A DNA stretch of 64,000 bases, taken from contig NW_022145599.1 in the NCBI RefSeq assembly GCF_000002235.5, positions 27,045,856 to 27,109,855 on the forward strand. The letters are read 5' to 3'. The notes below the pieces were generated by a model. The model saw only the letters and a program-made list of their open reading frames with translations, did no database searches and had not been told where the DNA came from. The DNA is from Strongylocentrotus purpuratus. Its lineage: Eukaryota; Echinodermata; Echinoidea; Camarodonta; Strongylocentrotidae. Below are positions 1 through 16,812 of the stretch, piece after piece; the stretch's first letter is position 1, and every line of letters begins with the position of its first letter. A program made the position numbers and the translations under genes.

Positions 1-1340
1 CAATGCAATTGGTCAAGGGTTGGTGTAAAATGGTTTTGTTTTTTGGTGAGAGAAACTCGACGTACTGCAGAGTTTTGGATTCTCTGCAGCTTGAGGTTGG
101 TCTAAAGTTTCTCAAATTTTCTGCATCCAAAGTTTCAAAGTCAGGCCTAAAACAAAAATGTTGTATTGCCCTTTAGGTGCCAAAACATGGGTCGGTCGGT
201 CGGAAATCTTTCTCTTTTTTTTACTCCCCCTTTGGGCTGATATTTCTCAATTTTGAATGCTAGTACTTTTGCTAGTAATGGGGGGGGGGGGGGGTGACAG
301 CTGGGAGCCAAGGCCCTTTCGGCCCCCGATCTGCTTCCCCCCCCCCCTTTTTTCCCTTCTTCTTCTTCTTCTTTCTTCCCCTTTCTCTCCTCTTTCATTT
401 TCCCTTCTTTTCCTTCTCTCTCTCTCTCTCTGGGGGGGGGGGGGGGGGGGGGGGGAGCAAGGCCCTCCCGATGGTCTTTTGATGGTGGGATGAATCAAAC
501 AGACATAAATGGTACAAAGTAAAAGTGTGATAGTGTTCATGCATCGTGATCGTTGACAATAAATAACAACTGAATATTTCAAGCGTTTATAAAACAAGTA
601 GGCTAAACAAAACAAAATTGTGTAATCGGGGTACATGAGCTGCACTTGCACCCATGCGAAGCTGCACGAGACAAAGGGAACGTCGATTTGTTAGTGCTAA
701 ATTCAACTAATCAACATAGAAATCCAACATTTATTAACATAATGTTAATATCAAGTATTTGTGCCGGGGACGGTATGTATCTAATTGGCATCTTAAACCA
801 AAGAAGTATGTCGCCCTCTTTCGCAATATGCACTATAGTTTTTGCAAATGGGTTTTGGTCATAGAGATATATACTATATCTCTATGGTTTTGGTTTTAGT
901 ATTTAGGATCTTATACAAAAGAAGTATTTCGCCCTCTTTCGCAATATGCACTACAGTTTTTGCAACTGGATTTAGTATCTAGCATCTTATACAAAAGAAG
1001 TATGTCGCCCTCTTTCGCAATATGCACTATAGTTTTTTGTAACTGGATAATTTACCCAAAATAATGTAGGTAATACTTTTTTCGCTTGTCATGGAATAAT
1101 TTGGAGTGGTAAGACCGGGGTAAGACACCGATAATTTCTCGTAGATTGTTGTTGGTGTTGTTGTTTTGTTTATTTATTTTTATTTTTATTGATCATGTCG
1201 TTTGTAATTCTCCTGTATTCATGTTCGTGTGTACATTAACTGAATATTCAACAATTCAATTCATTTATTTTTCCTCTTTCAATCGTTCATATTTACAATG
1301 ATGGTACATTTTAACATATTCACATATATATACATAAATA
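1..1340. other. Left-edge spacer: G-tract and pyrimidine tracts plus a three-copy tandem repeat
   Basis: No gene is visible. From 279 to 460 there are two long G-runs separated by a C/T-rich tract; these create only low-complexity open frames. From about 790 to 1047 a ~70-bp segment containing AAGAAGTATGTCGCCCTC and TTTCGCAATATGCACTA occurs three times (about 790-857, 905-972, 979-1047). The first two copies are separated by a short perfect palindrome at 861-886. Confidence 0.6.
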
Positions 1341-1347
1341 AACAATG

Positions 1348-1745
1348 GTGTGTAATCGTCCATGACCTAGCATCGTTTAGCCATTCATGAATGAACCTGC
1401 ATTCAATCAGCAGATGTATGAGATTTATTGTATTATTACCAACGCTCCTTCTCCCCCCTTTCCTTTTCTTCTCTGCAAGTCACTTTTTTATTTTTTCATT
1501 TGTATTGTTGTATCTAAGTTGAGGGCTGCGGGCACGTCAAGCTACTTTGCTTATTTATGTAGCCCTCCTGCATCTAATATATGTTAATTATGCATTCAAT
1601 ATATTTGCTTAATTTCGTTTATTATGTGCATAAAATTATAGACACTTAAAATATTGTTTCAAACCATATTATGTTCATGAAAATGTATGATGAAAAAAAG
1701 ATGCAGAAACCAATAAATCAAAATTAAATAAAATCAAAAACATTT
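1348..1745 (+). mobile_element. Dispersed repeat, probable LINE 3' tail (copy 1)
   Basis: This stretch shares most of its length with 32588-32988: a head beginning GTAATCGTCCATGACCTAGC, an internal CTCTGCAAGTCACT, a stem-forming pair AGGGCT...AGCCCT around GGCACGTCAAGCTACTTT, and an A-rich tail with AATCAAA-type repeats. The 3' hairpin plus short-repeat tail suggests the 3' end of a non-LTR retrotransposon, 5' truncated. No reverse transcriptase is visible, so the class is inference. Confidence 0.45.
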
Positions 1746-1928
1746 TGTTGTTGTTTCTTCTGTTTTGATTGTAAAACAAAAATCGTTGCTTTATTTTTAA
1801 AATATCGCGCCCCACGAGGCTCACGAGGATCCGCGCCAGAGTTAATTTTGCAGATCTACTGTAATGATGAACATTTATCATAACATGCACTTCTATCCCG
1901 ACTTCTATAACCTCGTCCTTATTCTTTG

Positions 1929-2135
1929 GAGTTACAATGGGCGGGGCCATCTCGCCGGCATGCACGCATTGCAAAGAAGGTACTGAATATTCATAATAAC
2001 TTTTGACCAATTAGGTGGCTACTCGTTACATACGTGTCAGACAGAGTTACAATGGGCGGGGTCATCTCCCCGGCACGTGCATTGCAAAGAAAGTACTGAA
2101 TATTCATGATAACTAACTTTTGACCAATACGATGG
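1929..2135 (+). repeat. Two-copy tandem module with GC box and CCAAT motif, upstream of actin
   Basis: A module is present twice, from 1929 and from 2044 (offset 115 bp). Each copy has, in order, GAGTTACAATGGGCGGGG, a CATCTC-CCGGCA block, CATTGCAAAGAA, TACTGAATATTCAT and TTTGACCAAT. GGGCGG and CCAAT are classic proximal promoter motifs, so the duplication may have doubled an upstream element of the actin gene. Confidence 0.5.
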
Positions 2136-2175
2136 CTCAATATACGGCAGCTTATGATCTTGCTTCACTGCGTGC

Positions 2176-2185
2176 CCTTATTTGG
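2176..2185 (+). promoter_or_regulatory. Perfect CArG box (SRF site) upstream of actin
   Basis: CCTTATTTGG matches CC(A/T)6GG exactly. It is about 240 bp upstream of the TATA candidate and 474 bp upstream of the ATG. SRF binding to CArG boxes is an established control of actin genes in animals. That this copy is used is inference. Confidence 0.45.
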
Positions 2186-2423
2186 TCATGTTTTGTCAGT
2201 GCAGTGACAGCACCATCCCGATGGCACCACCCATAAGTCCCTCCATTTTTGTAATGTGACAGGGGTTGAATGTATTGAAGGGAATAATACCGATTAAACG
2301 TTTATACGAAATCATTGTCTTGCTAATTGGAAAAGGACCATAGAACATTATCAGGTGGAATGTTAATAATTCAGACATCGTTAAATAAATGAAAACTAGA
2401 GAAAATAAAAATAAAAATACACA

Positions 2424-2430
2424 TATAAAA
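2424..2430 (+). promoter_or_regulatory. Candidate TATA box of the actin gene
   Basis: TATAAAA lies 229 bp upstream of the actin ATG. A start site about 30 bp downstream would give a 5' UTR near 200 nt with no obligatory 5' UTR intron. No transcript data are available; position and consensus are the only support. Confidence 0.4.
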
Positions 2431-2604
2431 TACAGAATCCCCACATCATAATGAGATGACCTTGCAGTGCGCGCATTTATGTGGCGCATGTGCTAGAGCG
2501 CGCGCAGTTTTAAAATTAAAAGCGTGCATTGATTAATTGCACGTGTGTATTCTAAATCAAACCCGAGAATAAAACTAAAAGTAAACGTTTAAATTTGATA
2601 GTAA

Positions 2605-8689
<6,085 letters not shown>

Positions 8690-9663
8690 TTTGCGACGGT
8701 TTTGCAGGCGTTATGCTCTGATAATTTCAGTTCGATGAATTGTTTTTTATATTCACTTTTAAATGAATTGGAGATTCGGTACATTACCGACTATGTATTT
8801 TGTTTTGAAGACTTGTGATTAATCTAACTTGATTGCAAATCCTCCCTAGATTCGCATCAATCGCAACTCTTAAAAAGACAGCCTTGAATGATTTAGTCAT
8901 ATTCTTTTGTTTAATGAGAAATAGTATAACAAAATCAATGTTTGCGGCAGTAATGGAAATTGTTCTTTTGACGAAGGTAATGGTGTTGCTGGTGAAGATG
9001 AGGATGATGATGAAAACCACGACAGTAACTCATATTTCAATTGACCATGTTGAACATTCATAATGCTATTGTATCGCCATTAGAAAATTAAAGTAGTCTT
9101 TACGTTTATTTCTTGTACATTTAAGGTACGTTGGATCATTTAAATAATGGCTCTTTAGCCATCCCATGCAAGGGCAAGGCTTCAGTATTTATGGCCGTAC
9201 CACTGATCTTCAAAATAATCTTCAAAATTGTCGGGAAGAAACACAAGAAGAAGAAGAAAGTGATTCTTTGCAGTGGCGTAGACAGCGTTTATTATATACA
9301 TGCAAGATGGGTTGGGATGATAAATAGATAATTCTCACTGACAATAGATACTTATTGGTGTCTGTGCCAGATCTGCTCCATGCCATGCCCTGATTAAGAG
9401 TCTATAGGCCAAATACTTGCCATTAGTAAATTTAAAGATATTTAAAAATTTATTTACATTCTGTTATATATTATAATATTATATGGATCTCATGATTATT
9501 CAAATTGTTATTTTATTTTGTTCATATATATTTTTACATACGTATATATATATACGTACATGTTTTTGTTATTTTTTATTTAAGATGCATTGAATCACCT
9601 AATGATAATGGTATTTATTGTCCTTATAAATCTTTAGCCAAACACTCACCATTGAAGAAGAAG
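8690..9663. other. Actin 3' UTR and downstream AT-rich spacer
   Basis: Apart from the candidate ATTAAA no feature is recognised. Small open frames here have no family resemblance. The stretch ends in the first degenerate unit of the satellite array. Confidence 0.5.
9087..9092 (+). terminator. Candidate actin polyadenylation signal (ATTAAA)
   Basis: ATTAAA lies about 400 bp after the actin stop, followed by a T-rich stretch. No nearer AATAAA was seen. This gives a 3' UTR of plausible length; there is no other support. Confidence 0.3.
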
Positions 9664-11755
9664 AAAAACATCAAAATTGTTATTTTTAAGATACAGTTTA
9701 ATTTAAAATACATAGGATCTCTTTTTGATAATTCTTTAGTCTTGACTAGGCGGGAGACCAGCCTGTTGTTATTTTTAAGATACAGTTTAATTTAAAATAC
9801 ATAGGCTCTCTTTTTGATAATTCTTTATTCTTGACTAGGCGTGAGACCAGTCTGTTATTTTAAGATACAGTTTAATTTAAAATACATAGGATCTCTTTTT
9901 GATAATTTTTTAGTCTTGACTAGGCGGGAGACCAGCCTGTTGTTATTTTTAAGATACAGTTTAATTTAAAATACATAGGATCTCTTTTTGATAATTCTTT
10001 AGTCTTGACTAGGCGGGAGACCAGTCTGTCGTTATTTTTAAGAAACAGTTTAATTTAAAATACATAGGATCTCTTTTTGATAATTCTTTATTCTTGACTA
10101 GGCGGGAGACCAGTCTGTTGTTATTTTTAAGATACAGTTTAATTTAAAATACATAGGATCTCTTTTTGATAATTCTTTAGTCTTGACTTGGCGGGAGACC
10201 AGTCTGTTGTTAATTTTAAGATACAGTTTAATTTAAAATACATAGGATTTCTTTTTGATAATTCTTTATTCTTGACTTGGCGTGAGACCAGTCTGTTGTT
10301 ATTTTTAAGATACAGTTTAATTTAAAATACATAGGATCATTTTTTGATAATTCTTTAGTCTTGACTAGGCGTGAGACCAGTCTGTTATTTTTAAGATACA
10401 GTTTAATTTAAAATACATAGGATCTCTTTTTGATAATTCTTTAGTCTTGACTAGGCGTGAGACCAGTCTGTTGTTATTTTTAAGATACAGTTTAATTTAA
10501 AAAACATAGGATCATTTTTTGATAATTCTTTAGTCTTGACTAGGCGGGAGACCAGTCTGTTATTATTTTTAAGATACAGATTAATTTAAAATACATAAGA
10601 TTTCTTTTTGATAATTCTTAGTCTTGACTAGGCGGGAGACCAGTCTGTTGTTAATTTTAAGATACAGTTTAATTTAAAATTCATAGGATCTCTTTTTGAT
10701 AATTCTTTAGTCTTGACTAGGCGGGAGACCAGTCTGTTGTTATTTTTAAGATACAGTTTAATTTAAAATACATAGGCTCTCTTTTTGATAATTCTTTATT
10801 CTTGACTAGGCATGAGACCAGTCTGTTATTTTTAAGATACAGTTTAATTTAAAATACATAGGATCTCTTTTTGATAATTTTTTAGTCTTGACTAGGCGGG
10901 AGACCAGCCTGTTGTTATTTTTAAGATACAGTTTAATTTAAAATACATAGGCTCTCTTTTTGATAATTCTTTATTCTTGACTAGGCGTGAGACCAGTCTG
11001 TTATTTTTAAGATACAGTTTAATTTAAAATACATAGGATCTCTTTTTGATAATTTTTTAGTCTTGACTAGGCGGGAGACTAGCCTGTTGTTATTTTTAAG
11101 ATACAGTTTAATTTAAAATACATAGGATCTCTTTTTGATAATTCTTTAGTCTTGACTAGGCGGGAGACCAGTCTGTCGTTATTTTTAAGAAACAGTTTAA
11201 TTTAAAATACATAGGATCTCTTTTTGATAATTCTTTATTCTTGACTAGGCGTGAGACCAGTCTGTTGTTATTTTTAAGATACAGTTTAATTTAAAATACA
11301 TAGGATCTCTTTTTGATAATTCTTTAGTCTTGACTTGGCGGGAGACCAGTCTTTTGTTAATTTTAAGATACAGTTTAATTTAAAATACATAGGATTTCTT
11401 TTTGATAATTCTTTATTCTTGACTTGGCGTGAGACCAGTCTGTTGTTATTTTTAAGATCACAGTTTAATTTAAAATACATAGGATCATTTTTTAGATAAT
11501 TCTTTAGTCTTGACTAGGCGTGAGACCAGTCTGTTATTTTTAAGATACAGTTTAATTTAAAATACATAGGATCTCTTTTTGATAATTCTTTATTCTTGAC
11601 TAGGCGGGAGACCAGTCTGTTGTTAATTTTAAGATACAGTTTAATTTAAAATACATAGGATCTCTTTTTTAAAATTCTTTAGTCTTGACTAGGCGTGAGA
11701 CCAGTCTGTTGTTAATTTTAAGATACAGTTTAATTTAAAATACATAGGATCATTT

Positions 11756-12943
11756 TTATGCCTCCGCCACCGAAGCTGGTGCCGGAGGCATCGTGTTTTC
11801 GGGTTGTCCGTCCGTACGTCCGTCCCGTTTGACCGTTATCACAATATCTCAAGAACCATTTAAGATTTAAACTTAAGACTCGGGAATAGTATTTATCACC
11901 ATAGGAAGACGATCTGATTAGATTTTGGAGTACGTAGGTCAAAGGTCAGAGGTCAACTTATGAAATTCCTTGTATTGAGTTTGTTAGCGCGATATCTCAA
12001 GAACCATTTGAGATTTAAACTTCAAACTTAAGGATAGTATGTATCACCATAGGAAGACGATCTGATTAGATTTTGGAGCACGTATGTCAAAGGTCAAGGG
12101 TTACAGAGGTCAACTTATGAAATTCCATACATTGAGATTGTTATCATGATATCTCAAGAACCACTGGAGATTTAAAATTCAAACTTAGTGATAGTGTGTA
12201 TCACTATAGGAAAACAATCTGATTACATTTTGGAGCACGTAGGTCAAAGGTCAAGGGTCATAGAGGTCAACTTATGAAATTCCATACATTGAGATTGTTA
12301 TCATGATATCTCAAGAACCACTGGAGATGTAAAAACTTCAAACTTAAGGATAGTATGTATCACCATAGGAAGACAATCTGATTAGATTTTGGAGCATGTA
12401 GGTCAAAGGTCAAGGGTCACAGAGGTCAACTTATGAAATTCCATACATTGAGATTGTTATCATAATATCTCAAGAACCACTGGAGATTTAAACTTCAAAC
12501 TTAATGATAGTGTGTATCACCATAGGAAGACAATCTGATTAGATTTTGGAGCACGTAGGTCAAAGGTCAAGGGTCACAGAGGTCAACTTATGAAATTCCA
12601 TACATTGAGATTGTTACGCGATATCTCAAGAACCACTGGAGAATTTTCACTTCAAACTTAATGATAGTATGTATCACCATATCATGATATCTCAAGAACC
12701 ACTGGAGATTTAAACTTCAAACTTAATGATAGTGTGTATCACCATAGGAAGACAATCTGATTAGATTTTGGAGCACGTAGGTCAAAGGTCAAGGGTCACA
12801 GAGGTCAACTTATGAAATTCCATACATTGAGATTGTTATCATGATATCTCAAGAACCACTGGAGATTTAAACTCCAAACTTGTTTAAATTGCTCTATGGC
12901 GGAGGCATCATTTTCGACTGCGCGCAGTCAAAATTCCATCTAG
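11756..12943 (+). mobile_element. Helitron/Helentron-like nonautonomous element with internal tandem repeats
   Basis: The left end is a 34-nt hairpin from 11758 (ATGCCTCCG...CGGAGGCAT) followed by CCGTCC repeats. The right end has TGGCGGAGGCAT (the inverted copy of the left terminus), then the perfect palindrome GACTGCGCGCAGTC at 12916-12929, then 3'-terminal CTAG at 12940-12943. A 3' hairpin shortly before CTRR, subterminal inverted repeats and a core of tandem repeats are hallmarks of Helentron-associated elements such as DINE-1 and of bivalve 'pearl' elements. It sits in a T-run of a satellite unit (empty-site counterpart at about 10334). It encodes no protein, so it depends on a helper. 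Confidence 0.65.
11830..12895 (+). repeat. ~157-bp tandem repeats inside the Helitron-like element
   Basis: ATATCTCAAGAACCA recurs near 11845, 11991, 12149, 12306, 12464, 12620, 12685 and 12842, giving about seven units including one truncated. Each full unit carries CACCATAGGAAGAC, GATCTGATTAGATTTTGGAG or a close variant, AGGTCAAAGGTCA, and AGGTCAACTTATGAAATTCC. Confidence 0.85.
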
Positions 12944-13341
12944 TTTGATAATTCTTTAGTCTTGACTAGGCGTGAGACCAGTCTGTTATTTTTAAGATAC
13001 AGTTTAATTTAAAATACATAGGATCTCTTTTTGATAATTCTTTAGTCTTGACTAGGCGTGAGACCAGTCTGTTGTTATTTTTAAGATACAGTTTAATTTA
13101 AAAAACATAGGATCATTTTTTGATAATTCTTTAGTCTTGACTAGGCGGGAGACCAGTCTGTTGTTATTTTTAAGATACAGATTAATTTAAAATACATAAG
13201 ATTTCTTTTTGATAATTCTTTAGTCTTGACTAGGCGGGAGACCAGTCTGTTGTTAATTTTAAGATACAGTTTAATTTAAAATACATAGGATCTCTTTTTG
13301 ATAATTCTTTAGCCTTGACTAGGCGGTAGACCAGTCTGTTT

Positions 13342-13890
13342 TTTTTTTTTGTGAATATGCTTGGCTGAGACTATGTTACACTCCATTGAATCTCTCTCTT
13401 GAGAGAGAGAGGGAGAGCCTCGTAAAGTCAAATGATTTTTTTTTTAAACTCCTTCATCCAGATTGATATTCCGTCTAAATCTAGACGTGCTTTTGTTACT
13501 ATACAGATGTACATTGATTGTTAGCATTGATTTAAATCTGTAGACATATTAAAATTAATCTAGATGTATTGATATTGGTCAGTATATGATTTGTTTTAAT
13601 ATTTCAGGGTGATGCAGAGAGATATTTTACTTTGAAATTTGATAGGATTATAAGTCTTATTATTATTTGGATTGTCATATTAATTTAGATATTTCGTTTT
13701 GCTAAAAAGATATTTGGATACTGTCGTTTTGTATGTATTTGTTTATAAATTTCTATTTGGCACCTTCCAATTTTGGTCATTACATCATTACTTAATTGAC
13801 AGACTAAAGCATTACTGTGGTGAAAAGCAATAGGCACAATCAACTTCTCATGAAATAAAAATGTAATTTCTAGAAATATTCAAATTGAGA
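13342..13890. other. AT-rich spacer
   Basis: No gene or recognised element, apart from a GAGA/CTCT palindromic microsatellite near 13390-13420. Confidence 0.5.
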
Positions 13891-14265
13891 TTAAAGGTAA
13901 AGACCAGTATTGGCAACGCCCCAATTTCAAAAAATGAAATGGAAGCTCTCATTACCAATCATGTGAAAGAATATGTTTTGACTAATACATGATGATAAAA
14001 AAATTGCCGGGAAACCGCCTACTAATTCATATATTTGGTAAATTTATTTCTCTCATGGTCTGGTGAGAGAGATAGGGTAGTCCCATATACATCTTTCTGT
14101 GTATAGTGCTTGTAACTTTACGAAGAATGGGCCAAATTTCTTATCATTTTGATGGTTCCAGAACCTTGCAGATGCTAGATGCTAGATGATCAACCTTTTC
14201 TGATCGATTCCACAACGTTTCTTTCACAATGCAATCGCATGACCATTACTGGTCTTTACCTTTAA
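13891..14265. mobile_element. TTAA-flanked MITE with 19-bp TIRs
   Basis: The left end TTAAAGGTAAAGACCAGTA (13891) is matched exactly by its reverse complement ending at 14265. Length is 375 bp with no coding potential. TTAA target sites are typical of piggyBac and Kolobok superfamilies; which applies is unknown. A diverged piece of its right half (TTTCACAATGTAATTGCATG) occurs near 34530 in an RNF216 intron. Confidence 0.7.
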
Positions 14266-15470
14266 GGTTTTAATTTATTGATATATATTCAGCAAAAAAA
14301 AAAAAACACAGAAAATTATTATTAGAAATATCAGAAAAAATGTCGGCATCCTATCTGGCACTTCATATACAAGTCGTTCGTAAAGTCATGCGTAACTTTA
14401 CGAACAGCTTTATGTAACACCCCCCTGATAATATCTCATTTTTTAGAATTATGTATACATTATATCTTTATGTTTTTGGAAGGGGGAGAGAGAGAGAGAG
14501 AGAGAAGGAACAGACGATGGAATACATAGAAGGGGGAGAAGAGAGAGGTCGAGGTGAGAAGGGCGAGGAGAGAAAGGGGGGGGGGGGGGTCGCAGAATGG
14601 GGAAAGACAAAAATAATGAACATGCGAGGAGAATGTCTAACGGCAGGATTGAAAATGGATACTGCAGCGACAGTAATTTATTTTTTTGTCAGTATTGTAT
14701 TTTGTTTCTTTTATTGATTAAAAGACAATCGAATAACGGTAAAATCAAGATAAAATGAGAGTAAAACATTAATTAACAACTGAAAATGCAGCATTTAAAA
14801 TATATATCAGTAAGTAAAACGGTGTTTAAATGTGTAATCACATGTCGCAACTATATACATTTACGAAAATGTATAGCAAGTTTGCCACTCGGTACCCAAG
14901 ATAGTGATAAACTTTATTAGAGGGGCCAGTGGCGTAGCCTGGGCTAAATAATCGGGGGGGGGGTACAGTCTTTAATTTATTAGATCAGAGTTTTTTCAAC
15001 TTTATTTTTTCTTTGCATCCACTTACGAGTTTAAAAGTTTTGCGTCAACCTAAAAATTCTTAACAGAGAACCATCCTTCGTACACATCTCTCATATTTAC
15101 GCGAGAGACCTTAATGAAATAAATCCGACGGTCACCCAAATAATGTGAGTGGAGCGAAGCCAGAGATTGAAAAAAAAAAAAAAAGAAGCTAATCATCATT
15201 ATGAAATACACGAAATGTAAAATTATATATTCACTCATCCCGTTCCCAGGAATCATCATAATATATCAATTTTAACGAGCGACCATCAGATCACCCCAAA
15301 ACAGTTTTCGAATCGATTAATGCATCTCTTATATATAGCCTCTTTATTTAAGACTTAAGTCCCCACGTTACTGTTCACATAATCTTTGAAGAGCGTTTTC
15401 GAGCAACCTCCAGTGGCGTACCTGGGGTACTCCGTCGGGGGGGGGGGGGGGGGGCAAGCGACCGAAACAA
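14266..15470. other. Spacer with GA microsatellite and GGCGTA plus G-run motifs
   Basis: It holds a GAGA tract and purine-rich stretch at about 14478-14590. CAGTGGCGTAGCCTGGGC lies before a G-run at about 14929-14965, and CAGTGGCGTACCTGGGG before a longer G-run at about 15411-15455. The last pair begins the degenerate repeat field. No gene is supported. Confidence 0.5.
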
Positions 15471-16812
15471 ACAAAAAAGGCGATGCTAATTTTCACTTCT
15501 GGCGAGCGAGCGGGCAAAAAAAATAATCTTTAAGTAACGTTTGGTATATAAACTGGTATTGTTGCAAGTTGGGGGTGGGAACATTCACTTGTTAGCGACG
15601 TTAATTTCATTTTTTTGCAAACGAGTGTAGCGAGCAAGAAAAAAAATCACTTCTTTTTTAATAATTGCCACTTAAACTTGGTTCAATTGTCCCATGCAGG
15701 GCGCGGGAACAATATTGTGTTTAGGGTGATTTTATACCCATTTTAGCTAGCGAGCGAAAATACATCTTTCTCTCAATGAATTGCTATATAAAATGTGTTT
15801 CATTGTTGCAGGTAGGGGCGGGCACAATCGTGTTTAAGGCAATGTCAATCCCATTTTGGCGGGCAGGCAACCCCCTACATTTCTCTTTTTAATGATATTG
15901 TAGCAGGTTAGTGGTGGGCACATAATTCCACGAGCTAGCGAGCGTAGCGAGCGAAAAAAAAAATTACTTCTCTTTTATAGGGAAAATATGGTACATAAAA
16001 CTTGGGTTCATTGTTCCATGTCAGGGACGTGATTATTAAAAGCAGTGTTATTTCTATTTTGGCGAGCGAGCGAAGCGAGCGAGCAAAAAAAATCACTTAT
16101 CTTTTATAGGGAAAATATGGTATATAAACTTGGGTTCATTGTTCCATGTCAGGGATGTGATTATTAAAAGCGGTGTTATTTCTATTTTGGCGAGCGAGCG
16201 TAGCGAGCGAGCAAAATTTTTGTAATGATAATTGGTTCATAAATTTCAGATTTTTTTGTTGCAGGGCAGGGCTTACACAATCATGTCTAAGGTGATGTTA
16301 ATTCCGTTTTGGCGAGCACGAGCGCACCAAAACTTCTTTGAATAACGTTTGGTACATGCAGGTTGGGGCGGGCACGTTAGCGGTGTCAATTCCATTTTGG
16401 CAAGCGAGTATAGCGAGCAAGCAAAAAAAATAAATTCTCTTTTAATAGAAATTAATAAATGAACTTGTTTTTATTGGTGCAGGTCAGGATGGACGCAATC
16501 GCGTTTATCGCGATTCAATTCCTTTTTGGCGAGAGGGCGAAAAAACTCTTCCATTTTTAATGATATTGTTGCAGGTCAAGGGTGGGCACTTATTGTTTCC
16601 AAAGCAATGTCTATTCATTTTATTCGCGAGCGAGTGTAGCGAGCGAGAAAAATGAATTAGTCTCTTTTAGTAACATTTGGTACATATATTGTGTGTTATT
16701 GTTGCCATGGTTGCAGGTCGGGGCCCGTCGGGGCAGGCACAATTGTATTCTAGGCAATACTAATCCTTTTCTTTTTTCAGGGGGACGAGCAAGTGAAAAC
16801 ATTTAATACAAG
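15470..16812. repeat. Degenerate tandem repeat field marked by GCGAGCGAGCGTAGCGAGCG
   Basis: About 11 units of 75-150 bp. Each starts around TTTTGGCGAGCGAGCG(T/A)AGCGAGC, followed by an A-run, a CTTCTCTTTTA-type pyrimidine stretch, a TTGGTACATAAACTTG segment, a GTTGCAGGTCAGGG segment and GTGTTAATTCCATTTT. Units at about 15932, 16060 and 16190 are nearly identical over 100 bp; the others are strongly diverged. No coding potential; origin unknown. Confidence 0.75.

Larger units (their letters stand above)
9664..13341 (+). repeat. 89-bp satellite array, about 28 units, split by a transposable element
   Basis: The unit runs from GATACAGTTTAATTTAAAAT through ACATAGGATCTCTTTTTGAT and CTTGACTAGGCGGGAGACC to AGTCTGTTGTTATTTTTAA. 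About 24 units lie in 9664-11755 and about 4 in 12944-13341. Variants recur in the same order about 1147 bp (13 units) apart: GTCGTTATTTTTAAGAAACA at about 10028 and 11175, and a CTTGGCGTG type at about 10275 and 11422. So there is a higher-order repeat. Units are very alike, which suggests recent amplification. It has no coding potential and is too regular and spacerless to be CRISPR. Confidence 0.95.

Noticed and set aside
8833-9063. 76-residue frame after actin
   Set aside because: Lies in the likely 3' UTR, with no homology or splice signals.
9664-13341. CRISPR-like array
   Set aside because: Units are head-to-tail 89-bp repeats without unique spacers, in an animal genome with spliced genes.
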